DNA of 16,301 nucleotides from assembly GCA_024711415.1 (NCBI GenBank), contig JANJSW010000093.1:1-16301 (forward strand), in the 5' to 3' direction. The position numbers and the translations under genes are program-made. Position 1 is the stretch's first letter. Each line of letters opens with the position of its first letter. The notes below the pieces were generated by a model. The model made no database searches, was not told where the DNA came from, and saw only the letters and a list, made by a program, of their open reading frames with translations. The stretch is from Thermomonas sp. Lineage in GTDB: Bacteria; Pseudomonadota; Gammaproteobacteria; Xanthomonadales; Xanthomonadaceae. This document shows positions 8,701-15,021 of this stretch, piece by piece.

Positions 8701-11094
8701 CACGTCGCCGCTGTTGTGCACGGCGGCGCTGCCCGTGCCCTGCGCTTCGACGCCGGCCGCCCAGCTGTAGCCCGCCGCCACGATCGCACCGGCATTGGAC
8801 ACGTCGACATTGGCGCCGGAGGCGAAGATGCCGTCGGCCAGGCCGTAGTAGGACACCGCGGTGATGTCGCCGCTGTTGGCGATCGCAACGTCGCCCTCCA
8901 CGCTGTAGCCATAGATGCCGATGGCGTTGCCATACGACACCGCCTGGATCTGCGCGCTGGTGGAGATGTCCACGTCGCCGCCGGCGGTGGCGCGAATGCC
9001 GGTGGCGCCGGCGTTGAGCCCCAGCACGCTGATCGCGCTGCCGTTGTCGATCGCCACGTCGCCATAGAGCGAGTTGGCATAGATGCCGAACGCCACGAGC
9101 GCGGCAGCCACCTCGATGCTGCCGCCGTCGTTGGTGACGCTTGCGACGCCATCCACCGACTGGGCCATAAGGCCGACACCCACGCCGAGGTTGCTGACCA
9201 CCTGGATGTTGCCGCTGTTGGCCACATCGACGCCGGCATAACCGGAAGCCCGCACGCCGTAGGCCCCGCTGCGCCCGGACACGGCGATGTCGCCGCTGTT
9301 GGTGATGCCGGCCGCGCCCTCGTCGCTGGATGCAAGCACGCCGGTGGCCCGGCTGCTGCCGCTGGTGGCGGACAGGGTGCCGCTGTTGTCGACCGCCACG
9401 TTCCCGGCCGGGGCCAGCGCGGCCACGCCATAGGTCTGGGTCCAGCCGTAGGCGTCGATGGCACCGGCGTTGTCGATGGCGATGTCGCCGTGGGTGGCGT
9501 AGGCGAAAACGCCGCGGGCGATGCCGAAGTACGAATACGCCTCGATGCCGGCATCGGCGGCGTTGTTGATGGACACGCCGCCGTTTTCCGCCACTGCGTA
9601 AACGCCCAGCGCCGCGGTGGTGCCGTTGGCGTAGATCGAGCCGCTGTTGTCGAGGGTGATGTCGCCGTTGCCGGAGAACGCCTTGACGCCATCGGCGCGG
9701 GTATTGGTGAACAGGCCCGTGGCGTAGGCGCCGACATCGCCGCTGTTGTGGATGTTGACGTCGCCGTTGGCGGAGGCGTCGATGCCCGCCGCCCTGCGCA
9801 CGCCGGCGGCCACCACGCTGCCGCTGTTGTCCACCGAGGCGGTGCCGTTGGCGCCGAAGGCCAGCAGGCCGGTGGGAGTCACGCCGGTGCTGTTCGCCGT
9901 GCTGGCGGCAACCACCGCTCCCGAGTTCGTGACGCTGGCTTCGCCGGCGAACGACATCCCCACGAGGCCGAACGCCGGCCCCTTCGAGACCACGGTGACA
10001 TCGCCCTCGTTGTGGATCCCCGCATCGCCGTCCGCCGATGCCAGGATGCCGTAGCCGCCGTAGCTGGTGATCGGGCGGTTCTGCTCGACGACGATGTCGC
10101 CGCTGTTGTTGATCTGCACGGTGCCGCCGGTGCCGGTGGCGATGCCTTCGATGCCGATGGCGCCGTACACCGCGGCGGCATGGATCACGCCGCTGTTGTC
10201 GATCTGGATCGCCGCGCCTTCGCCGTTGGCAGCCGCCTGGATACCCCACGCCAGCGCACTGCCGGTGGTGGTGCCGGCGTCGATGCCGCCGGTATTGCTG
10301 ATGCTGGCATCGCCATAGGTCTGGGTGTGGATGCCGGAGGCGTAGTAGCCGCGCGCGGTGATCGTGCCGTCGTTGACCACGGTGGCATCGTGCGCAGCGG
10401 CGTAGATGCCGTAGGCACGGCCCGCCGCGTACACGCCGGCATGGATTTCACCGCTGTTGCTGACCTGCGCCGACCCGGTGGCGTGCGCCTCGATGCCGGC
10501 GGCCCAGTCGTAGCCGAGCGCCGCGATGCCACCGCTGTTCTCGACCACCACATCGGCGCCGGACACGAAGATGCCGTCGGCCAGGCCGTAGTAGGACACC
10601 GCGGTGATGTCGGCGGCATTGTCGACCGACACGTCGCCGGCGGTGCTGTAGCCGTAGATGCCGATGGCATTGCCGTACAGCGTCGCCGCCTGCAGGGTGC
10701 CGGTGGCCGCGTTGCTGATCTGGACGCTGCCGCCTTCGCTGTAGCCGCGGATCGCGGTGGCGCCGTCAAGGCCGACTTCGGTGATCACGTCGGCGTTGTC
10801 GATGACGATGTCGCCGGGCTGGGTCACGTCGATGGCCAGCGCCACCGGGCCACCGGTGACCACGGTCAGGTCGAACACCGGGGCCAGGTCGATCGCCGGG
10901 CGAGCGGCCGGCTGCTGCTGCACGGTGGGCGCCTTCGCAGGGGCTGCCAGCGCGCCGCCGGACACGCCGAGCGCGAACGTCATCGCGGAAGCCGCCAGTG
11001 CCGAACGCACCGCGCGCGCCATGGGGGCCAGCTTGACCGCGCGCTGGTTGCGCGCACCCATGCCACGTGTGCCGACGATCCGAATGTCGTTCAT
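5716..11094 (-). CDS. Giant type V autotransporter with repeat-built passenger
   Basis: A 1792-residue surface protein. The N-terminus has a long basic n-region (1-30), an h-region (about 31-48) and a likely cleavage after ALA near residue 50, resembling the extended signals of large autotransporters. The passenger (about 75-1480) holds some 45 units of roughly 26-32 residues, pattern G-D-V-x-V-x-N-S-G-x-I-x-A then A-x-G-I-x-A, typical of parallel beta-helix adhesins. A block of 15-16 units is present twice in register (about 137-632 and 718-1190). Units near 1260-1370 diverge, then a junction segment GDLGGSGAIHIDMDL (1382-1396) resembles pertactin-type autotransporters. The beta-barrel domain (about 1525-1792) ends in the outer-membrane signature ASARFSW. 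The ATG at 11094 is preceded by GGGAG 5 nt away. No protease or lipase motif is visible in the passenger, so adhesion, aggregation or biofilm is the natural guess. First gene of the minus-strand cluster. Confidence 0.95.
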   Translation of the reverse strand: MNDIRIVGTRGMGARNQRAVKLAPMARAVRSALAASAMTFALGVSGGALAAPAKAPTVQQQPAARPAIDLAPVFDLTVVTGGPVALAIDVTQPGDIVIDNADVITEVGLDGATAIRGYSEGGSVQISNAATGTLQAATLYGNAIGIYGYSTAGDVSVDNAADITAVSYYGLADGIFVSGADVVVENSGGIAALGYDWAAGIEAHATGSAQVSNSGEIHAGVYAAGRAYGIYAAAHDATVVNDGTITARGYYASGIHTQTYGDASISNTGGIDAGTTTGSALAWGIQAAANGEGAAIQIDNSGVIHAAAVYGAIGIEGIATGTGGTVQINNSGDIVVEQNRPITSYGGYGILASADGDAGIHNEGDVTVVSKGPAFGLVGMSFAGEASVTNSGAVVAASTANSTGVTPTGLLAFGANGTASVDNSGSVVAAGVRRAAGIDASANGDVNIHNSGDVGAYATGLFTNTRADGVKAFSGNGDITLDNSGSIYANGTTAALGVYAVAENGGVSINNAADAGIEAYSYFGIARGVFAYATHGDIAIDNAGAIDAYGWTQTYGVAALAPAGNVAVDNSGTLSATSGSSRATGVLASSDEGAAGITNSGDIAVSGRSGAYGVRASGYAGVDVANSGNIQVVSNLGVGVGLMAQSVDGVASVTNDGGSIEVAAALVAFGIYANSLYGDVAIDNGSAISVLGLNAGATGIRATAGGDVDISTSAQIQAVSYGNAIGIYGYSVEGDVAIANSGDITAVSYYGLADGIFASGANVDVSNAGAIVAAGYSWAAGVEAQGTGSAAVHNSGDVYALAMGPGGRAFGLYGTGGDSLTIDNSGSLEAQGYYATGIEASAYGDIGITSSGSIVAGYATAEGAFYSALATGINANSGGEGAAVTITNGGDLAAVGFYGASGIAATSGGQGGTVTIGNDGHIDVLQGNKYGYGAYGIFASGDGDSVVENGGSISVGSEGKAAGVAALSFAGDAQVVNSGDIQADSAALLQYGATGIVAFGANGTATVENSGSVSATAAGILYSEARAVDAQALGDVTVANSGSLYADGKYAFGVYAISGSGDLAVNNAASGEIGFYSYYGRGWGVFGVATQGDVDIANAGAISGYAYGQSAGVFASASQGDAKVTTSGDIAVASGTGVAVGAFARANNGTAGVTNSGDIEATSGYAAYGVMVRGKDTVVTNSGDISAEGYLASIGVFATGTNSNTINNSGAIHAGAAGFNAGVLFGNAAGNVLNNTGAGVISASGAEGYAFAVVGGSAGDTINNGARILGAVSMYGGADVFNNKAGGVWDIGGSDSTDFGSGDDAINNQSGGTIRLAGGALGLGDSVAGNTFANAGTIKVVGDANLIHMGMSGTVPNLLPLANTGIIDFVDGGTDDALYLAGDLGGSGAIHIDMDLANLASDQLFVIGNMASGAAQTVNVRITEMPTTASTAAVEFAHVTGSSTAGAFVGGKLLGYDASNFLDIGARTSRVAAGGGSSFLVALDVLGLNDTGALAATTATAAASFLGSQVGTFRQRLGVNPYGDADKVMNAFVRFHTSEGDVAPAHVAGNFGQSGNFGFGQTSWGREFGINANLPGNLHAGIVLGNADSRQRLGSGIGESRMEGSTVGAYATWYAPGGFYIDLSGRWMASDIRSTTLAGTMAGRVHARATSLEAGYEWKFGSLNLVPQLQYTRTTVDGLDALHGEMASFQSHGGSFEQGRIGVELNRSFDVAGLRWTPYGSINAIREFDGKTTYTVADNFFGSTSARGTSTMAELGLGAQKGRFGFGLGLNWTDGGAYKSVVGGQASARFSW
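7525..8943 (-). repeat. Second copy of the ~1.45-kb passenger super-repeat
   Basis: Codons about 718-1190 of the autotransporter repeat the order and spacing of codons 137-632. Landmarks in both: YGNAIGIYGY (721 and 140), DITAVSYYGLADGIF (743 and 162), GYYA.GI (832 and 249), GEGAA (879 and 291), AFGANGTA (998 and 412), YSY.G (1076 and 520). The offset is 581 residues at the start, rises to 588 through small insertions, then drops to 556, because one unit of about 29 residues near residue 450 of copy 1 is absent here. Confidence 0.85.
8823..8869 (-). repeat. 47-bp exact direct repeat, copy in super-repeat 2
   Basis: Identical over 47 bp to 10566-10612; flanking bases differ. It encodes the DITAVSYYGLADGIF segment. 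The copies start 1743 bp apart, exactly 581 codons, so recombination between them would keep the reading frame. Confidence 0.95.
9199..10686 (-). repeat. First copy of the ~1.45-kb passenger super-repeat
   Basis: Codons about 137-632 of the autotransporter: 16 consecutive short beta-strand units, 15 of which have a counterpart in the same order in codons 718-1190. The unit around residues 440-475 (VNIHNSGDVGAYATGLF and following) has no partner in copy 2. The units between the copies (about 640-715) are bridging repeats of the same general type. Confidence 0.85.
10566..10612 (-). repeat. 47-bp exact direct repeat, copy in super-repeat 1
   Basis: Partner of 8823-8869, same strand and frame. 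It is the longest identical tract I found between the two super-repeat copies; the rest of the blocks has diverged in sequence while keeping the repeat order. Confidence 0.95.
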
Positions 11095-11130
11095 GCGATC
11101 TCCCGAAGCCAGAATTCAAGGGTGAGGCGG

Positions 11131-11148
11131 CGGAACCGGACGGTTCCG
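11131..11148. repeat. 18-bp inverted repeat in the autotransporter leader
   Basis: CGGAACCG, two bases, then CGGTTCCG: a perfect 8-bp dyad about 37 bp upstream of the autotransporter ATG and inside its predicted untranslated leader. It could be an operator or an RNA hairpin near the ribosome binding site. No U-run follows, so it is not a terminator. Confidence 0.5.
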
Positions 11149-11201
11149 ACCTGGCGCCGGGGCAATGGCATGCATGCGAACAACCACCCTCCCCGGTGTT
11201 T

Positions 11202-11231
11202 GCCAACCATTCATTTACGCCGCCAACCATT
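11202..11231 (-). promoter_or_regulatory. Phased direct repeat AATGGTTGGC x2, candidate regulator-binding site
   Basis: On the minus strand the 10-mer AATGGTTGGC occurs at 11231-11222 and again at 11211-11202, identical in both, starting exactly 20 bp apart (about two helical turns). One copy sits in the spacer between the candidate -35 and -10 boxes, the other around the predicted transcription start. That geometry fits a repressor binding one face of the helix. No factor can be named. Confidence 0.45.
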
Positions 11232-11242
11232 GCTCGTGTCAA
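11206..11242 (-). promoter_or_regulatory. Candidate sigma70-type promoter of the autotransporter gene
   Basis: A perfect consensus -35 hexamer TTGACA lies at 11242-11237 on the minus strand. After a 17-bp spacer comes the AT-rich element CGTAAAT (11219-11213), a weak -10. Transcription would start near 11206 and leave a leader of about 112 nt before the ATG at 11094. The -10 match is poor, so the promoter may need an activator; alternatively the hexamer is chance. Confidence 0.4.
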
Positions 11243-11378
11243 TAGCGTGACTGCCCGCACGCCTTGCCGGGGCGCCTGCCGAGCGGGCGTTTCCACCGCA
11301 AACCTCGCGTCGCAGCGCCGGTTCTGGAATAATCCGGCGCTTGACGGCCGAACCTGGCCACGACTGCGCGGGAACAAC

Positions 11379-11900
11379 ATGCGGACTCACGACCTGGCTT
11401 TCCTCAAGCGTTTCTCGATGGTGATCGCCTTCCTGGTGTTGCTGGCGCTGGGCCTGATCCTGTTTGCCCGCCACCTCAACGGCAAGGTCGAGTACCCCGA
11501 AAGCGCGGTGGCCAAGCAGAACCTGCAGGACCGCATCGCCCCGGTCGGCGCGGTCTACGCCGGCGCCACCGGCGCCGCGGCGCAGGCTGCGGCAGCCGCG
11601 GCGGCTTCCGCTGCGCAGACCGCCAACGTGCCGTTCGACGGCCGCACCGATGGCGCGGAGATCTTCAACAACGGCCCCTGCACCGGCTGCCACACCGCCG
11701 GCGTCGGCGGCGCCCCGAAGCTTGACGCCGCCGGCATCGGCGCGCGCGCGGCAGAGCAGGGCGTGGAGATGCTGATCAAGAAGGCCACCGAAGGCTTCAC
11801 CGGCACCGCCGGGGTGATGCCGGCCAAGGGCGGCAACCCGGCCCTGACCGACGACCAGATGAAGGCGGTGGTCGAGTGGATGGTGTCGCAGAGCAAGTAA
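11379..11900 (+). CDS. Membrane-anchored cytochrome c5-like protein
   Basis: A 173-residue mono-heme c-type cytochrome. One transmembrane anchor (residues about 12-30, MVIAFLVLLALGLILFA) is followed by an Ala-rich periplasmic linker (about 62-80) and the heme domain. The heme-binding site is CTGCH (C101, C104, H105) and the likely sixth ligand is Met147 in GVMPAKGG. The C-terminal LTDDQMKAVVEWMVSQ helix is typical of cytochrome c5. It carries electrons in the periplasm, probably towards a terminal oxidase. The ATG at 11379 is chosen because it begins the anchor; the frame stays open upstream to 11067 but that stretch has no protein-like features and overlaps the autotransporter start. Monocistronic: divergent from the autotransporter and followed by a hairpin. 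Confidence 0.93.
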   Translation: MRTHDLAFLKRFSMVIAFLVLLALGLILFARHLNGKVEYPESAVAKQNLQDRIAPVGAVYAGATGAAAQAAAAAAASAAQTANVPFDGRTDGAEIFNNGPCTGCHTAGVGGAPKLDAAGIGARAAEQGVEMLIKKATEGFTGTAGVMPAKGGNPALTDDQMKAVVEWMVSQSK

Positions 11901-11922
11901 GCCGCGCACCGCACGCCAGCCG

Positions 11923-11944
11923 GACGCCGCCTGCGGGCGGCGTT
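11923..11944 (+). terminator. Probable terminator of the cytochrome c gene
   Basis: An 8-bp perfect stem (11924-11931 with 11936-11943, ACGCCGCC/GGCGGCGT) with a TGCG loop, extended by one G-T pair, begins 23 bp after the stop. It is followed by CGCGTTTGT, a weak U-tract. Confidence 0.55.
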
Positions 11945-12000
11945 CGCGTTTGTGGCGGGCCGGCCGGCGGTTTCACGCTGGCTGCGGCATCATGGCAGGC

Positions 12001-12673
12001 ATGAACGAGACGACAGCCAAGCCCGCCGGCGCCGATGCGGCGCTGGTCATCGACGGCCCCGCCGGCCGGATCGAAGCCGCCTACGACGAGGCCGAAGCCA
12101 CCCCGCAGCCGGTGCTGGCCATCGTCTGCCACCCGCTGCCCACCGAGGGCGGCACCATGCACAACAAGGTGGTGACGATGGCCGCGCGCGCTGCGCGAGT
12201 CCGGCATCGCCACCCTGCGTTTCAATTTCCGCGGCGTGGGTGGCTCCGAAGGCAAGTTCGACGACGGCGATGGCGAACTGGAAGACCTGCGCGCGGTCGC
12301 CGCGTGGGCGCGCGCCCGCCATCCGGACAAGGCGCTGTGGCTGGCCGGTTTCAGCTTCGGTGCCTGGGTGTCGCTGCGCGGCGCGGTGGAGCTGGGCGCG
12401 GCCGCGCTGATCAGCATCGCCCCGCCGGTAGGCCGCAGCTGGGAGTTCGCGGACATCGCCCTGCCGACCATGCCGTGGCTGGTGATCCAGGGCGATGCCG
12501 ACGAGATCGTCGATGCCACCGCCGTGCGCGACTGGGTGACTTCGCTGCCTTCGCCGCCCGCGTTGGTGGAGATGCCCGACACCAGCCACTTCTTCCATCG
12601 CAAGCTGATGGACCTGCGCGGCGCGCTGAAGAACGGCATCCGCGGCTGGCTGCCGCTGCCTCCTGCGGCATGA
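12001..12673 (+). pseudogene. Alpha/beta hydrolase (COG2945-like) with a frameshift
   Basis: The N-terminal part (from ATG 12001; an in-frame ATG also at 11992) reads VLAIVCHPLPTEGGTMHNKVVTM in one frame. The rest continues in a second frame with RESGIATLRFNFRGVGGSEG, the nucleophile elbow GFSFGAW, the acid-residue region VIQGDADEIVD and the catalytic-His region DTSHFFHRKL. The join falls in the CG run at 12183-12191, where relatives would read ...AARALRESG; two missing bases (one CG unit) restore a 224-residue intact enzyme, a normal length for this family. Either the gene is broken, or the run varies, or the sequence has an error. The stop overlaps zapE in ATGA. Substrate unknown. Without repair, the first frame runs on without a stop into zapE. 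Confidence 0.85.
12183..12191 (+). repeat. Short CG dinucleotide run at the hydrolase frameshift
   Basis: Alternating CGCGCGCGC, 9 bases, exactly where the hydrolase reading frame changes. Adding one CG unit joins both halves of the protein. Confidence 0.8.
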
Positions 12674-13773
12674 GCGAGGCGTCGCTTCCTTCGCAGCGCT
12701 ATGCCGAGGGCGTGGCGCGTGGCGACTGGCTTGCCGATCCGGCCCAGCAGCCGGCCCTGCGCGCGCTCGACCGCGTCCATGCCGAACTGATGCGGCCGGC
12801 ACCCGCGCGCGGCCTGCTGCAGCGGCTGCTTGGCGGCCCGGCGGAGGCGCCGCCGGTGCACGGGCTGTACCTGTGGGGCGGGGTCGGCCGCGGCAAGACC
12901 TTCCTGATCGACCTGTTCTACGCCGGCCTGCCGATCCGCGAGAAGCGCCGCACCCATTTCCACCGCTTCATGCGCGAGGTGCACGAGCGCCTGCGCACGC
13001 ATGCCGGCGAACGCGACCCGCTGGCGGCGATCGCGCGCGAATGGCGCCGCAACCTGCGCGTGCTGGTGCTCGATGAATTCTTCGTCTCCGACATCGGCGA
13101 CGCGATGCTGCTGGCACGGCTGCTTGAGCGCCTGTTCGCCGAAGGCGTGGTGCTGGTCACCACCTCCAACGCCGCGCCCGCCGCGCTGTACAAGGACGGC
13201 CTGCAGCGCGCGCGCTTCCTGCCCGCGATCGCCCTGCTGCAGCGCCATTGCGAAGTGGTGGAACTGGTCAGCGACACCGACTACCGGCTGCGCGCGCTGA
13301 CCCAGTCGCCGGTGTACCGCGCCCCGCTGGACGCCGACGGCGATGCCTGGCTGCAGCGGCGCTGGCACGAACTGGGCGGCGACGATGGCCACCGCGACGC
13401 CGGCATCGTCATTGATGGCCGCCGCATCCCGGTGCGCGCGCGCAGCAAGGGGCTGTGCTGGTTCGACTTCGCCGCGCTGTGCGAGGGCCCGCGCGGGAAT
13501 GCCGATTACATCGAGATCGCACGCGAATTCCATACCGTGCTGGTGGGCGGCATTCCGCATTTCGATGGGTTGCGCGACGACGCCGCGCGCCGCTTCGTGC
13601 ACCTTGTGGATGAGCTGTACGACCGCCACGTCAACCTGGTGTGCACCGCCGACGCCGCGCCGATGGCGCTGTATTCGGGCGAACGCCTGGCCGCCGCGTT
13701 CGAGCGCACCACCTCGCGGCTGATCGAGATGCAGTCGGCCGACTACCTTGCCGACGAGCACCGCTGCGAATGA
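12670..13773 (+). CDS. zapE: Cell division protein ZapE (AFG1-like ATPase)
   Basis: A 367-residue P-loop ATPase. In E. coli, ZapE associates with the division ring and affects FtsZ assembly; the family is related to mitochondrial AFG1. Walker A is GGVGRGKT (70-77), Walker B VLVLDEF (131-137, D135/E136), and the sensor-1 stretch TTSN follows at 164-167. The family-specific FHRFMREVH (97-105) and [14 protein letters not shown] stretches are also intact. The ATG at 12670 overlaps the hydrolase TGA (ATGA), and this start gives the family's normal length and N-terminus. The frame is open to 11950 only because the hydrolase upstream is frameshifted, so an automatic call may fuse the two. Its own stop overlaps queF in the same way. 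Confidence 0.96.
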   Translation: MSEASLPSQRYAEGVARGDWLADPAQQPALRALDRVHAELMRPAPARGLLQRLLGGPAEAPPVHGLYLWGGVGRGKTFLIDLFYAGLPIREKRRTHFHRFMREVHERLRTHAGERDPLAAIAREWRRNLRVLVLDEFFVSDIGDAMLLARLLERLFAEGVVLVTTSNAAPAALYKDGLQRARFLPAIALLQRHCEVVELVSDTDYRLRALTQSPVYRAPLDADGDAWLQRRWHELGGDDGHRDAGIVIDGRRIPVRARSKGLCWFDFAALCEGPRGNADYIEIAREFHTVLVGGIPHFDGLRDDAARRFVHLVDELYDRHVNLVCTADAAPMALYSGERLAAAFERTTSRLIEMQSADYLADEHRCE

Positions 13774-14591
13774 ACGCCAACACCACCGCCAATTCGCCGC
13801 TCGGCCGCGAGACCGCCTATCCCGCGCAGTACGACCCCGGCCTGCTGTACCCGATCCCGCGCGCACCGGCGCGGGCGCAGCTGGGCATCGCGGACGGCGC
13901 GCTGCCGTTCATCGGCATCGACCGCTGGCAGGCATTCGAGCTGTCGTGGCTGGACCCGCGCGGCAAGCCGCAGGTCGCCACCGCCACCCTGCAGGTGCCG
14001 GCGGATTCACCCAACCTGGTGGAATCCAAGTCGCTCAAGCTCTACCTGAACTCCTTCAACGCCAGCCGCTTCGACGATGCCGAAGCGGTGCGCGCGCGCA
14101 TCGAGGCGGACCTGTCGCAGGCCGCCGGCGCGCCGGTGACGATGGCGTTCGGCCTGCCGGCGCAGGCGACGGCCGCGGATGCCAACGACATCGACGGCCT
14201 CGACATCGCCATCGACAGCTACGGCCCGCCCGACGCCGCGCTGCTGCAGGCGGATGCCGGCGACATCGTCGAAGAGACGCTGCACAGCGCGCTGCTGAAA
14301 TCCAATTGCCCGGTCACCGGCCAGCCCGACTGGGCCGACGTCACCATCGCCTACCGCGGACCGCGCCTCGACCGCGCCGGCCTGCTGCGCTACATCGTCA
14401 GCTTCCGCGACCACGCCGGTTTCCACGAACAGTGCGTGGAGCAGATCTTCGTCGACCTGCTGGCGCGCTGCGCGCCGCAGCGGCTGTCGGTGGAAGCCCG
14501 CTACACCCGCCGCGGCGGCCTCGACATCAATCCCTGGCGCGCCACGCCCGGCCTTGCCGCGCCCGCAGCCGTCCGCACCGAACGGCAATAG
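13770..14591 (+). CDS. queF: NADPH-dependent 7-cyano-7-deazaguanine (preQ0) reductase QueF
   Basis: A 273-residue two-domain (type II) QueF of the tunnelling-fold family. It reduces the nitrile of preQ0 to preQ1 in queuosine synthesis for tRNA modification. The QueF signature [13 protein letters not shown] lies at 85-97. The C-terminal half carries the nucleophile Cys180 in [12 protein letters not shown], which forms the thioimide with the substrate, the likely catalytic Asp187, and HEQCVEQIF (219-227) for substrate binding. The length equals the bimodular enzymes of gammaproteobacteria (about 270-280). The ATG at 13770 overlaps zapE's TGA in ATGA. Last gene of the hydrolase-zapE-queF operon. 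Confidence 0.97.
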   Translation: MNANTTANSPLGRETAYPAQYDPGLLYPIPRAPARAQLGIADGALPFIGIDRWQAFELSWLDPRGKPQVATATLQVPADSPNLVESKSLKLYLNSFNASRFDDAEAVRARIEADLSQAAGAPVTMAFGLPAQATAADANDIDGLDIAIDSYGPPDAALLQADAGDIVEETLHSALLKSNCPVTGQPDWADVTIAYRGPRLDRAGLLRYIVSFRDHAGFHEQCVEQIFVDLLARCAPQRLSVEARYTRRGGLDINPWRATPGLAAPAAVRTERQ

Positions 14592-14604
14592 CCGCTGCCT
14601 GAAC

Positions 14605-14632
14605 GGCGGCGGCGCGCCGCCATGTTTTCTTA
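14605..14632 (+). terminator. Probable terminator after queF
   Basis: A 6-bp GC stem (14605-14610 with 14616-14621, GGCGGC/GCCGCC) with a 5-nt loop; alternatively a 5-bp stem within the 14-bp palindrome 14608-14621. It is followed by ATGTTTTCTTAA, a reasonable U-rich tail, and begins 14 bp after the stop. Confidence 0.55.
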
Positions 14633-14684
14633 ACGAGTCGCGTGCAAGCGTTGCCCTTGTCCGAATACCGGGCAAGGAGTTCCC

Positions 14685-14987
14685 ATGAGCAACGACAAGA
14701 AACCCGACTTCTCCGACGTGCAAAGCGCCGTGCAGAGTACGGAGCAGGTCAAGCCCGACTTCTCCGATGTCCAGTCGCGGGTGACATCGACCGAAGCGAT
14801 CGCCGGCGGCACGCCCGGTGAACAGACTTACACCGTGGAAAAGGGCGACAACCTCTCGAAGATCGCCAAGCATTTCTACGGCAAGCAGGACTGGAAACGC
14901 ATCTTCGACGCCAACCGCGACCAGCTCTCGGACCCGGACCGGATCCAGCCCGGCCAGGTGCTGAAAATCCCCGCGCGCGAAGACTGA
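14685..14987 (+). CDS. Small LysM-domain protein with a duplicated N-terminal motif
   Basis: A 100-residue protein. Residues 48-96 form one LysM domain (YTVEKGDNLSKIAKHFYG to IQPGQVLKIP), similar to the C-terminal domain of the Kbp/YgaU type, which is cytoplasmic in E. coli and binds K+. The BON domain found in that family is absent. Instead, residues 6-38 contain a 17-residue tandem duplication around KPDFSDVQS (6-14 and 23-31), each followed by an STE triplet. No signal peptide, so probably cytoplasmic. A strong AAGGAG (14674-14679) lies 5 nt before the ATG. It is followed after 34 bp by a lipoprotein gene, with no terminator between. Confidence 0.9.
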   Translation: MSNDKKPDFSDVQSAVQSTEQVKPDFSDVQSRVTSTEAIAGGTPGEQTYTVEKGDNLSKIAKHFYGKQDWKRIFDANRDQLSDPDRIQPGQVLKIPARED

Positions 14988-15021
14988 CCCACGCCCCCAC
15001 GACGAACGACGAGGAAACCCA

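Larger units (their letters stand above)
11095..11378. other. Divergent intergenic region, autotransporter / cytochrome c
   Basis: No gene is seen in these 284 bp. It contains, from left to right: the autotransporter ribosome binding site (GGGAG, 11104-11100), the inverted repeat 11131-11148, a GCATGCATGC palindrome (11168-11177), the phased direct repeats and candidate promoter, and an AT-richer patch GAATAAT at 11327-11333. That patch is a possible -10 for the cytochrome gene, about 45 bp before its ATG, with no clear -35. The stretch 11200-11250 is noticeably less GC-rich than its surroundings, as expected of regulatory DNA. Confidence 0.6.

Noticed and set aside
7500..10800. Regularly recurring GC-rich words (such as CGCCGCTGTTG) resembling a CRISPR array.
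   Set aside because: The spacing is irregular (about 75-115 bp), the words lie in phase with the codons for the N-S-G motif of the passenger, and the whole stretch is an uninterrupted coding frame.
4540..11250. Very long open frames on the plus strand opposite the autotransporter and TIGR03032-like genes (4540-7128, 862 codons; 7456-11250, 1264 codons).
   Set aside because: They mirror strongly GC-biased codons on the real strand, are rich in Ala/Val/Gly/His/Arg with no recognisable domain, and lie antisense to genes with clear signal peptide, repeat and beta-barrel features.
11950..13773. A single large protein from 11950 fusing a hydrolase start to ZapE.
   Set aside because: The middle part (after the CG run to 12669) reads as nonsense in that frame while the overlapping frame holds the conserved hydrolase sequence; ZapE has its own ATGA-coupled start at 12670.
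11797..13866. A 689-codon minus-strand open frame opposite the hydrolase, zapE and queF.
   Set aside because: It is a shadow of GC-rich genes on the plus strand with no protein-like features.
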